Assembly: GCA_900550095.1 (NCBI GenBank)
Contig: URRG01000026.1
Coordinates: forward strand, 1 to 12,454
Direction of reading: 5' to 3'
Source of the DNA: an uncultured Oscillospiraceae bacterium
GTDB lineage: Bacteria; Bacillota; Clostridia; Oscillospirales; Acutalibacteraceae
DNA length: 12,454 bases
A program made the position numbers and the translations under genes. This document shows, one piece after another, positions 1 through 6,103 of this stretch. The notes under the pieces are model-generated. The model worked only from the letters and a program-made list of their open reading frames with translations. It was not told where the DNA came from and ran no database searches. The number at the start of each line of letters is the position of its first letter. Position 1 is the first letter of the stretch.

Positions 1-348
1 GAAAACGCTCGGGAGAACGCCCGCCGCAACGGCATAGAAAACGCGGAATTCCTCTGCGGCGACGCGGCGGAGGCGGCCTTGGACCTGGAAAAGCGGGGAC
101 TGCGGCCCCATGTGATCGTGCTGGATCCGCCCAGAAAGGGCTGCGGCCCGGAGCTGATCGAGACCGTTTCCCGAATGGGGCCGGAACGAGTGGTGTATGT
201 CTCCTGCGATCCGGCCACCCTGGCCAGGGATATTAAGCTGTTTGAGGGATTTTCTTATAAGGTGCAGGCCGTTACGCCGGTGGATATGTTTCCGAGAACG
301 AGCCATGTGGAGGCGGTAGCCGTACTTTCCGGGGAAGGTCGGCTCTAA
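1..348 (+). CDS. rlmD: 23S rRNA (uracil-C5)-methyltransferase, RlmD/RlmCD type, 3' end only
   Basis: This is the C-terminal 115 residues of a SAM-dependent RNA m5U methyltransferase of the TrmA/RumA family; the reading frame is open from base 1, so the start lies outside the window. Visible family signatures are the NARENARRNG segment of the SAM-binding fold at the left edge, the LDPPRKG motif (about bases 121-141), the catalytic-cysteine motif SCDPATLARD (about 202-231), and the terminal DMFPRTSHVEAV motif (about 286-321) that ends most family members. The protein methylates C5 of a uridine in 23S rRNA. In Firmicutes one enzyme (RlmCD) often does both U747 and U1939, so the exact target cannot be decided from this fragment. 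The N-terminal TRAM domain and Fe-S cysteines, if present, are not visible. It stops with TAA at 346-348, and 107 bases separate it from the next gene. Confidence 0.93.
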   Translation, partial: ENARENARRNGIENAEFLCGDAAEAALDLEKRGLRPHVIVLDPPRKGCGPELIETVSRMGPERVVYVSCDPATLARDIKLFEGFSYKVQAVTPVDMFPRTSHVEAVAVLSGEGRL

Positions 349-455
349 AAGGATGCGGGATGGGATTCTGCCGGGATGTACGGGCGCTGGGATCCCAAAC
401 TGCGTGCCTGCCTTTGCAAAGAGGGGTTGGAGAATGAAAAAGGAGGATCATCGGT

Positions 456-1136
456 ATGGAGATCGCAGACAATATCCTGAGACACTATTTACGAAACTGT
501 TATTTTATCAACGGAACGGCGTATGCCGGCAAATCCACCATGTGCAGGCTTCTGGCGGAACGGTATGGGATGGTGCACTGTGAAGAGAACTACAACATGG
601 ATACCATCCTTTCCGTTGTGACGCAGGAGGAACAGCCCAATCTAAATTATTTCAATACCAAAAAAAGCTGGCAGGAGTATGTGAGCCGCAGCCCGGAGGA
701 ATTTGAAAACTGGATCAACGGGAATTCCAGAGAGGTTACAGGCTTTGAAATCGCAGAGCTCATCCGCCTCTCCGGGGAGAAAAGAGTGATCGTGGATACG
801 AACATCCCCTGCGATGTGCTGAAGCGGATCACGGATTACAAGCATGTGGCCCTTCTGCTTTCGCCCCAATCCATGTCCGTGGAGCGGTTTTTCGACCGTC
901 CCGACCCGGAAAAGCAGTTTCTGCTGGGGGAGATCCAAAAATGCCCGGATCCGGAAAAGACTCTGGAAAATTTTCTGGGCGGCATCGCCAGGGTGAACAG
1001 CCGGAAGTATTACGACCAGTTTATGGAAAGCGGCTTTTTTACTATCGTCCGGGAGGATGAGGAGAAAGACACGCGGGAGGAAATCTTAGAGGTTCTTGCC
1101 CGGCATTTCGGGCTGGAAGAAATGGATCCGAAATAA
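456..1136 (+). CDS. P-loop nucleotide-kinase-like (AAA/shikimate-kinase-fold) protein of unknown function
   Basis: This is a 226-residue soluble protein with a Walker A loop near the N-terminus (GTAYAGKS, residues 20-27, after the strand CYFIN) and a probable Walker B strand, KRVIVDT (109-115), with Asp114. A basic segment, VERFFDRPD (142-150), sits where small kinases of this fold carry the lid arginines. The overall pattern of one P-loop, one mid-protein hydrophobic strand ending in Asp, a lid and a C-terminal helix suits a shikimate/adenylate-kinase-like phosphotransferase, but I recognise no substrate-specific motif. The start is well supported: AGGAGG at 441-446 lies 9 bases before ATG 456. 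The protein is acidic at both ends and has no signal peptide or membrane segment. It is flanked by an rRNA methyltransferase and a GNAT enzyme, and the neighbours do not reveal its role. Certain as a gene, unknown in function. Confidence 0.88.
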   Translation: MEIADNILRHYLRNCYFINGTAYAGKSTMCRLLAERYGMVHCEENYNMDTILSVVTQEEQPNLNYFNTKKSWQEYVSRSPEEFENWINGNSREVTGFEIAELIRLSGEKRVIVDTNIPCDVLKRITDYKHVALLLSPQSMSVERFFDRPDPEKQFLLGEIQKCPDPEKTLENFLGGIARVNSRKYYDQFMESGFFTIVREDEEKDTREEILEVLARHFGLEEMDPK

Positions 1137-1253
1137 AATTTTGGGCGCTGTGCTGTTCAAAAAATGCAATGTACGGGAGGGGCCGGGATTCTCTTTTGGC
1201 TGGAAAGTGCCAGAAAATGCCAGGTAGAAAAGAACGAACGGAGGAAAACCAAT

Positions 1254-1766
1254 ATGAAAGTAGAGGCTCTTTCTACACAATTTGCCGTAAGGAAGCTGTT
1301 GGAGGAGGATATCGGAGCCATTTATTCCCTTTCAAAGGGAAATCCTCTTTTCTACCGCTACTGTCCTCCTTTTGTGACGGAAAAAAGCATCCGGGCGGAT
1401 ATGAAGGCCCTGCCTCCGCATACCGCCGGGAAGAATAAATACTATGTAGGCTTTTTCAGCGGCAATTCCCTTGCTGCGGTTATGGATCTGATTCTGGGGT
1501 ATCCGGATGAAAAGACGGCTTTTATCGGCTTGTTCATGATGGAGAAAGCGTATCAGGGAAAAGGAATAGGTACGCGGATTATCACAGAATGCGGGGAACA
1601 TCTTTTCCGGGAGGGATTCCGACGGATACGGCTGGGCTATGCGAAGGGGAATCCCCAGAGCGAAACATTCTGGAGGAAAAACGGATTCCTTCCAACGGGG
1701 GTGGAAACCGACGGCGGCGGATATACCATTGTGGTGATGGAAAAGGGCCTTGCGGCTCCTCTTTGA
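1254..1766 (+). CDS. GNAT family N-acetyltransferase
   Basis: This is a 170-residue single-domain acetyltransferase that should transfer an acetyl group from acetyl-CoA to an amine; the substrate is unknown. The acetyl-CoA pyrophosphate-binding motif A is visible as YQGKGIGTRII (residues 100-110, the Q-x-x-G-x-G pattern), preceded by the beta-4 strand TAFIGLFMM. Motif B is NPQSETFWRKNGF (133-145), and a final strand YTIVVMEK (157-164) closes the fold. The frame is open upstream to 1164, but I chose ATG 1254 because GGAGG at 1240-1244 sits 9 bases ahead. The start also gives the usual GNAT beginning, a beta strand (AVRKLLEEDI) with the family's usual length. The region before it (1137-1253) shows no clear promoter, so co-transcription with the P-loop gene is possible. 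Confidence 0.92.
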   Translation: MKVEALSTQFAVRKLLEEDIGAIYSLSKGNPLFYRYCPPFVTEKSIRADMKALPPHTAGKNKYYVGFFSGNSLAAVMDLILGYPDEKTAFIGLFMMEKAYQGKGIGTRIITECGEHLFREGFRRIRLGYAKGNPQSETFWRKNGFLPTGVETDGGGYTIVVMEKGLAAPL

Positions 1767-1788
1767 CGGCTTGCGGGGAACCGCCGCG

Positions 1789-1820
1789 CCTCTGCAGTAA
1801 CAGGCCGCAGGGGGATTTTT
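1789..1820 (+). terminator. Possible rho-independent terminator after GNAT gene
   Basis: CCTCTGC (1789-1795) can pair with GCAGGGG (1807-1813), including one G-T wobble, across an 11-base loop. A five-T run follows at 1816-1820, two bases after the stem. It sits 23 bases after the GNAT stop codon. The long loop and the wobble make it weaker than the terminator at 5986, so this is tentative. Confidence 0.35.
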
Positions 1821-1846
1821 CCTCTGGAATCACGGATCAGGAAGGC

Positions 1847-1927
1847 ATAGGGGCCGCCGCATTTGAGCGGGGTGTTCTCTTATAGGCCCCTATACGGTAT
1901 TGTACGGCAGAAGGCCTGCGTTTCTGC
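1847..1927 (+). other. Candidate structured 5' leader of the serine dehydratase mRNA
   Basis: Two successive hairpins can form. The first is an outer stem of 9 perfect base pairs (1847-1855 with 1885-1893) that encloses a 4-bp hairpin (1857-1860 with 1867-1870). The second is a 6-bp stem (1907-1912 with 1922-1927, 9-base loop). They end about 150 bases before the serine dehydratase start. I do not recognise a known riboswitch class. This could be a regulatory leader, or simply GC-rich intergenic DNA. Confidence 0.3.
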
Positions 1928-2079
1928 AACATATAAATGGCCGGCGAAATGAATACAAGCACAGGCGCGGATACAGAAAATGTTGGGATCGTGAAGCGCC
2001 GAAGAACAGGAAAACCGCAGACGGCCGTGGCGAAAGGCGCTTCGGTTTGGAGCGGCAGGTTCGAGGAGGAAAGAGATCT

Positions 2080-3288
2080 ATGGAATCTTTAAAGGAATTG
2101 TTCAAAATCGGCGTAGGGCCCTCTTCGTCCCATACGATGGGGCCCATGCGGGCGGCTCTGCGTATGAAGGAGCTTTATCCCCGGGCGGCCCGGTACCATG
2201 TGGAGCTTTACGGCTCCCTTTCTCTGACAGGCCGGGGGCATCTGACGGACGCTATTCTGGAAAGGACCCTTGCGCCGGTTCCTGTGACGGTCTCCTTCAG
2301 GGATGAAGTTTTGCCCTTTCACCCCAATGGGATGGTATTCCATGCCTATGATGAGGACGGCGGCCTGCTCTGCTCCGAAGAGGTGTATTCCGTGGGAGGC
2401 GGCTCCATCGTATGGCAGGGGGGATCGGCCCCAAAGCCCAAAGAGGTATATGAGCAGAAATCCATGGCCGAAATCCTGGAATATACGGACAGGCAGGGAA
2501 TATCTCTTTACGAATATGTCCTGGAGCATGAGGACGGCGACATAGAGGAATATCTGCACGCGATTCTGGAGGCCATGTTCCAGAGCGTGGAAACGGGCCT
2601 GCATAAAAGCGGGGTGCTGCAGGGGAAGCTTCAGCTCAAGCGCGTGGCGAAATCCATATTCCAGCAAGCCCAGAACACCCGAAGAGAGGCGGACCGTGAG
2701 CGGCTTCTGATCTCCAGCTACGCTTACGCCGTGGCGGAAGAAAATGCCGACGGAGGCCGGATCGTGACGGCGCCCACCTGCGGGGCCAGCGGCATTCTGC
2801 CGGCTGTTCTCTACTACAGCTGGAAACAGCTGCATGTGGAAAAAAAGGATCTGATCAAGGCCCTGGCTATCGGCGGGCTTTTTGGCAATGTGGTGAAGAC
2901 CAACGCCACGATTTCCGGGGCCGACGGAGGCTGCCAGGCGGAAGTGGGCACCGCCTGCGCTATGGCTGCGGCTGCCATGGCATGGATCTATGAGCTGAAC
3001 AATTCCCTGATCGCGTATGCGGCTGAGATGGGGCTGGAGCATAACCTGGGCCTGACCTGCGACCCGGTAGGCGGCTATGTGCAGATCCCATGCATCGAGC
3101 GGAACGCCTACGGCTCCCTGCGGGCCGTGGACGCGGCCATGATGGCCCGTCAGCTGGGGTACCTGCGGAAAAACAAGGTTTCCTTCGACACGATCGTAAA
3201 GGTCATGAAGGAGACAGGGAAGGATCTTTCCAGCGCGTATAAGGAAACCTCTCTGGGAGGCCTGGCCAAGGAATTCGGGTTAGAGTGA
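2080..3288 (+). CDS. sdaA: L-serine ammonia-lyase (serine dehydratase), iron-sulfur dependent, single chain
   Basis: Cytoplasmic enzyme that deaminates L-serine to pyruvate and ammonia using an oxygen-sensitive [4Fe-4S] cluster, a common way for anaerobes to use serine as a carbon source. The 402-residue chain joins a beta-type N-terminal domain, with the signature KIGVGPSSSHTMGP (9-22) and SLSLTGRGHLTD (46-57), to the alpha catalytic domain. The latter shows TAPTCGASGILPAVL (230-244), GADGGCQAEVGTACAMAA (280-297), and EHNLGLTCDPVGGYVQIPC (320-338). Cys285, Cys327 and Cys338 are the expected cluster ligands. The chain is somewhat shorter than E. coli SdaA (454 residues), mostly in the first half. 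ATG 2080 is chosen because a GAGGAGGAA site (2063-2071) precedes it and the protein begins exactly at the conserved SLKELFKIGVGPSSSHT start. The frame stays open upstream to 1900, but that part is not family-like. Confidence 0.96.
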   Translation: MESLKELFKIGVGPSSSHTMGPMRAALRMKELYPRAARYHVELYGSLSLTGRGHLTDAILERTLAPVPVTVSFRDEVLPFHPNGMVFHAYDEDGGLLCSEEVYSVGGGSIVWQGGSAPKPKEVYEQKSMAEILEYTDRQGISLYEYVLEHEDGDIEEYLHAILEAMFQSVETGLHKSGVLQGKLQLKRVAKSIFQQAQNTRREADRERLLISSYAYAVAEENADGGRIVTAPTCGASGILPAVLYYSWKQLHVEKKDLIKALAIGGLFGNVVKTNATISGADGGCQAEVGTACAMAAAAMAWIYELNNSLIAYAAEMGLEHNLGLTCDPVGGYVQIPCIERNAYGSLRAVDAAMMARQLGYLRKNKVSFDTIVKVMKETGKDLSSAYKETSLGGLAKEFGLE

Positions 3289-3402
3289 GATGGGTGTGAG
3301 AGCCGCTCTGCAAAATTTGAGCCTGAGCCGTATGCGGCTGTTCTGGAAGCACAAAAGGCGGTAAATGAGACTGCCTTCAAAATCGATAAGGAGTGACCGG
3401 TT

Positions 3403-4593
3403 ATGCAGAATACCTTTGAGATCGTGCATCTGCCAAAAGAAGCTTGGAAGGGCTGGATTGTCCCAATCGGCTATACAACAGAGGAATATTATGATGTAGT
3501 GATGGAAGAAAGGCTTCAGGGATTTTCTGTTTCCATTGGGAAAAAGCGTTTTTCCGCCCCGGTGACCCATTCCCCGGAAGAATACGATTTTCCCGATAAG
3601 CTCTATGAGGAATTTCGCCCGGAGGCCTGCGCCTGGGGCGTGCTGGAGAAGGGAGAACCTGTAGCCGTGATCGAAACGGAGCCGGAGGAATGGTCCAACA
3701 GGCTGCGGGTCACGGAGCTGTGGGTGTCTCCGGCCCGCCAGAAGCAGGGATTGGGCCGGGCCTTGATGGATGTGGCCAAGGAGCAGGCCCGGCTGGAAAG
3801 GCGCAGGGCCCTTATGCTGGAGACGCAGTCGTGCAATGTGAATGCGGTGGATTTTTATCTGCATGAGGGTTTTACTTTGATCGGGCTGGATACCTGCTGC
3901 TATCAAAACAACGACCTGGAGCGCAAGGAGGTGCGCCTGGAGATGGGCTGGTTCCCCAAACGGAGGGGAAAGCTTTCCCGGAATGAAGTGGAGATCCGCC
4001 CGGAAAGACCGGAGGATTACAGGGATGTGGAGCGTATGACCCAGCTGGCTTTCTGGAATAAATACCGAATGGGCTGCGATGAGCACTACCTAGTGCACAG
4101 GCTCCGCTCTTCAAGGGATTACCTGCCGGAAATCAGCCGCATCGCCGTAAAGGACGGGGAAGTGATAGGCGCTGTGTTTTACACCAAATCCTGGGTGCGA
4201 GAGGGAGAAAAAAGCCGCGAGACCCTTACCTTCGGGCCTCTGTGCGTGAGCCCGAAATGGCAGGGCTGCGGCGTGGGGGAGATGCTCCTTCGGGAGACCA
4301 TGGAACTTGCCGCCGCCAGGGAATACCCGGGGATCGTTATTTTTGGAGAACCGGATTACTATCCCCGGCTGGGCTTTAAGACCTGCGATACGTTTGGCAT
4401 CACCACCTCGGACGGCAAAAATTTCGACGCTTTTATGGGAATTGAACTCAGGCCGGGGAGCATGAAGGATATCCATGGAAAATTTTATGAAGCAGAGGTC
4501 TTTGAGGGGATTTCTCCTGCAGATGTGGAAGCGTTTAATGGTGAGTTCCCGCCTCTTCCCAAACGGTATTTTCCGGCACAGTGGAAGGAATAA
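3403..4593 (+). CDS. Tandem GNAT acetyltransferase (streptothricin-acetyltransferase-like domain plus YhbS-like domain)
   Basis: This 396-residue protein has two acetyltransferase domains. Domain 1 (about 1-185) has motif A VSPARQKQGLGRALMDVA (108-125) and the segment LMLETQSCNVNAVDFYLHEG (137-156). The latter, followed by a strand ending in EVRLEMGWF, is the pattern seen in streptothricin/Sat-type N-acetyltransferases. Domain 2 (about 195-350) begins VEIRPERPEDYRDVERM, has motif A VSPKWQGCGVGEMLLRE (282-298), and carries FGEPDYYPRLGF (314-325), typical of YhbS-like GNATs. A C-terminal tail of about 45 residues follows. The start is set by AAGGAG at 3388-3393, 9 bases before ATG 3403. Whether both domains are active, and on what amine, cannot be seen; resistance to an aminoacyl-type antibiotic is possible but only inferred from the Sat resemblance of the first half. 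Confidence 0.92.
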   Translation: MQNTFEIVHLPKEAWKGWIVPIGYTTEEYYDVVMEERLQGFSVSIGKKRFSAPVTHSPEEYDFPDKLYEEFRPEACAWGVLEKGEPVAVIETEPEEWSNRLRVTELWVSPARQKQGLGRALMDVAKEQARLERRRALMLETQSCNVNAVDFYLHEGFTLIGLDTCCYQNNDLERKEVRLEMGWFPKRRGKLSRNEVEIRPERPEDYRDVERMTQLAFWNKYRMGCDEHYLVHRLRSSRDYLPEISRIAVKDGEVIGAVFYTKSWVREGEKSRETLTFGPLCVSPKWQGCGVGEMLLRETMELAAAREYPGIVIFGEPDYYPRLGFKTCDTFGITTSDGKNFDAFMGIELRPGSMKDIHGKFYEAEVFEGISPADVEAFNGEFPPLPKRYFPAQWKE

Positions 4594-4900
4594 GAAGACC
4601 GAGGGGCTTGCATGTGCGTCCTTTTTCTGTCCTTGCTGTCTTGCTGTCTTGATGTCCTGCTGCCCTGCTGCCCAGCCGTCTTGTTTTCATACCGTCATAC
4701 CGCTTGAGTGTGCCGCAGTTTTGCAGCTTGCAGCCCTGCGGCTTTGAGGATCTGCGGGCGGGAGCAGATTATGCGGCTGAGAACAGAGGGCCGTGTAGCC
4801 GCAAAAGCCCGGCTTTGCAGGGCAAAAGGCCGCAACAAATATGCAGCAGCTGGTATAGAAACGAGGAATATAAAGGTGTTGGGAATAAGGGGGAGAACAT
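4594..4900. other. Intergenic region with octamer repeat and inverted repeats
   Basis: This 307-base gap lies between the tandem GNAT and the phosphotransferase and holds no supported gene. Its left third is a pyrimidine-rich degenerate 8-bp tandem repeat (4626-4705). The middle holds a perfect 7-bp inverted repeat, GCCCTGC (4733-4739) with GCAGGGC (4817-4823), around an inner one, TGCGGCT (4772-4778) with AGCCGCA (4797-4803). A weak extended -10-like element (TG at 4851, TATAGA at 4854-4859) lies about 45 bases before the phosphotransferase start but lacks a good -35 box. Confidence 0.6.
4626..4705. repeat. Degenerate 8-bp tandem repeat, about ten units
   Basis: The stretch divides into ten consecutive octamers. 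The first six are clearly related (TCTGTCCT, TGCTGTCT twice, TGATGTCC, TGCTGCCC twice). The last four drift (AGCCGTCT, TGTTTTCA, TACCGTCA, TACCGCTT) but keep the pyrimidine-rich pattern and a local pair of TACCGTCA/TACCGCTT units. The unit length is not a multiple of three and no reading frame here is protein-like, so it is not a coding repeat. It looks like an old expanded minisatellite. Confidence 0.7.
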
Positions 4901-5974
4901 ATGCCGGCAAGCATTACCAAAAATCAGCAGCCGGAGGAAATCCTGCGCAGGATGTTCCAGCGGGCGGGCCTTTCGGAGATTGTTTCTTTTCGGGAGCTGA
5001 CAGAAGGTTTTTTCAATGTGGCTTATGAGGCCAGAGACGCTGCAGGCGGAGAATACATTCTGAAAATTGCCCCGCCCTCCGGCTCTGTACTCATGACCCA
5101 TGAGAAAAATATTATGTGGAGCGAGGTGCACTCCATGAAGCGGGTGCGGGAGGAGCTTTCGGTGCCTGCAGCAAAAATTCTATACTATGATCCCGGCTGC
5201 ACGGTGTGTGATTCGGAGTATTTTATAATGGAAAAGCTCCCTGGCAGCAGCTTTTCTTCCCGGATGGAGGAGATGGCGCCGGAGGAAAAGGAATCCGTAT
5301 ACCGGGCTTTGGGCCGGTATAACAGGGAACTGAACAGCCTTCGGGGAGAGAGCTTCGGCTATTACGGTCAGCCGGAAAAGCGGGGGAAACACTGGTATTC
5401 CACGTTTTTCGGCATGGTGTGCGACGCTCTGGGGGATGCCCGGAGGCTGCAAATCGATCTTCAGATGCCGGAAGAAGAAATACTGCGCCTGCTGGAAAGA
5501 GACAGGGAATATTTTGAGCCGGTGAAAGAGCCCTGTTTTGTCCATTGGGATTTGTGGGCAGGGAATGTATTTGTGGAAAATGGCCGCATTACGGGTCTCA
5601 TTGATTTTGAGCGGTGCCTTTGGGCGGACCCTCTTATGGAGGTGGGATTCCGCACCTATGGCCTGTTCCCCCCGTTTCTGGAGGGTTATGGCAGGAAAAG
5701 TCTGACAAAAGAAGAATTCCGCCGCGCCGAATGGTATGACGTATATCTCTTTTTGATCGCTTGCCTGGAATGCGATTACAGACAGTATGACACCAGGGAT
5801 ACGTATATCTGGGGGACGGGTATGCTCAGGAAGTGGATACAGGAGCTGAAGGAGCCGGAAGCGATTGAGCGGGGGATGAGGATACGGTTACAAGAATACA
5901 TGCTTTATTCAGCTGAGAAAGGAGCCATAGGCCGCCAAAGAAAGAGATGCAAATTTCTCATAGACGTGCGTTAG
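4901..5974 (+). CDS. APH-family phosphotransferase (choline/aminoglycoside kinase-like)
   Basis: This is a 357-residue cytoplasmic kinase-fold protein that should phosphorylate a small molecule from ATP or GTP. The N-lobe shows a glycine-rich-loop region, LTEGFFNVAYEA (33-44), with the nucleotide-binding lysine in YILKIAPP (Lys55). A hinge follows at YFIMEKLPG (107-115). The catalytic loop is HWDLWAGN (215-222) with Asp217 as probable catalytic base and Asn222. The metal-binding motif is LIDFE (233-237, Asp235), followed by DPLMEVGF, a common APH continuation. AAGGGGGAG (about 4888-4895) precedes ATG 4901. Length is slightly above the usual 260-320 residues because of a basic C-terminal tail ending in RQRKRCKFLIDVR. 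The substrate is unknown: aminoglycoside, homoserine/choline-type or sugar kinases all share this fold. It ends just before a strong terminator. Confidence 0.93.
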   Translation: MPASITKNQQPEEILRRMFQRAGLSEIVSFRELTEGFFNVAYEARDAAGGEYILKIAPPSGSVLMTHEKNIMWSEVHSMKRVREELSVPAAKILYYDPGCTVCDSEYFIMEKLPGSSFSSRMEEMAPEEKESVYRALGRYNRELNSLRGESFGYYGQPEKRGKHWYSTFFGMVCDALGDARRLQIDLQMPEEEILRLLERDREYFEPVKEPCFVHWDLWAGNVFVENGRITGLIDFERCLWADPLMEVGFRTYGLFPPFLEGYGRKSLTKEEFRRAEWYDVYLFLIACLECDYRQYDTRDTYIWGTGMLRKWIQELKEPEAIERGMRIRLQEYMLYSAEKGAIGRQRKRCKFLIDVR

Positions 5975-5985
5975 CTGTAGGTCAT

Positions 5986-6019
5986 AAAAAGGGGAAGCGC
6001 CCAGGCGCTTCCCCTTTTT
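5986..6019. terminator. Bidirectional rho-independent terminator between convergent genes
   Basis: A perfect 10-bp stem, GGGGAAGCGC (5991-6000) with GCGCTTCCCC (6005-6014), has a 4-base loop. It is flanked by five A (5986-5990) and five T (6015-6019), extending the pairing to 15 bp. The A run serves as a T run for the opposite strand. It lies 11 bases after the phosphotransferase stop and 84 bases beyond the end of the minus-strand LysR gene, so it can end both transcripts. Confidence 0.95.
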
Positions 6020-6103
6020 ATGGCTGATTCCCTGGAATTACGGTGAGATAGGGCTTTTCGTGTTCAGAAAGGGGCTTTCGCAGGAAAATGCCTCTGGGAC
6101 AGA

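Larger units (their letters stand above)
1767..2079. other. Intergenic region with hairpin-rich leader ahead of serine dehydratase
   Basis: This 313-base gap holds no convincing gene. The frame open from 1900 into the serine dehydratase gives an Arg-rich, non-conserved extension and is not needed. A possible terminator lies at 1789-1820. It is followed by a perfect 9-bp inverted repeat, ATAGGGGCC (1847-1855) with GGCCCCTAT (1885-1893). This encloses a smaller hairpin, CCGC/GCGG (1857-1860, 1867-1870). A second hairpin follows, GCAGAA/TTCTGC (1907-1912, 1922-1927). No confident sigma-70 promoter was recognised, so the transcript start is unknown. Confidence 0.5.

Noticed and set aside
434..583. 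Alternative start ATG 434 in another frame, upstream of the P-loop gene
   Set aside because: It would give a short motif-free product overlapping the P-loop protein, and the AGGAGG site is spaced for ATG 456.
1900..2079. 60-codon N-terminal extension of the serine dehydratase
   Set aside because: The extension is Arg-rich and unlike the family. A strong ribosome site and the conserved first residues support ATG 2080.
2089..3042. 317-codon open frame on the minus strand opposite the serine dehydratase
   Set aside because: It shows no family motifs or ribosome site, and the plus strand carries unmistakable serine dehydratase signatures.
3286..3396. TGA readthrough or selenocysteine in the serine dehydratase
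   Set aside because: The protein already ends like its relatives, no selenocysteine-type hairpin was recognised just after the TGA, and nothing suggests a selenoenzyme. The protein-like look of the next codons is reported only as a weak observation.
4626..4705. Octamer array as a CRISPR
   Set aside because: Units are 8 bp, directly adjacent and without unique spacers, and no cas genes are present.
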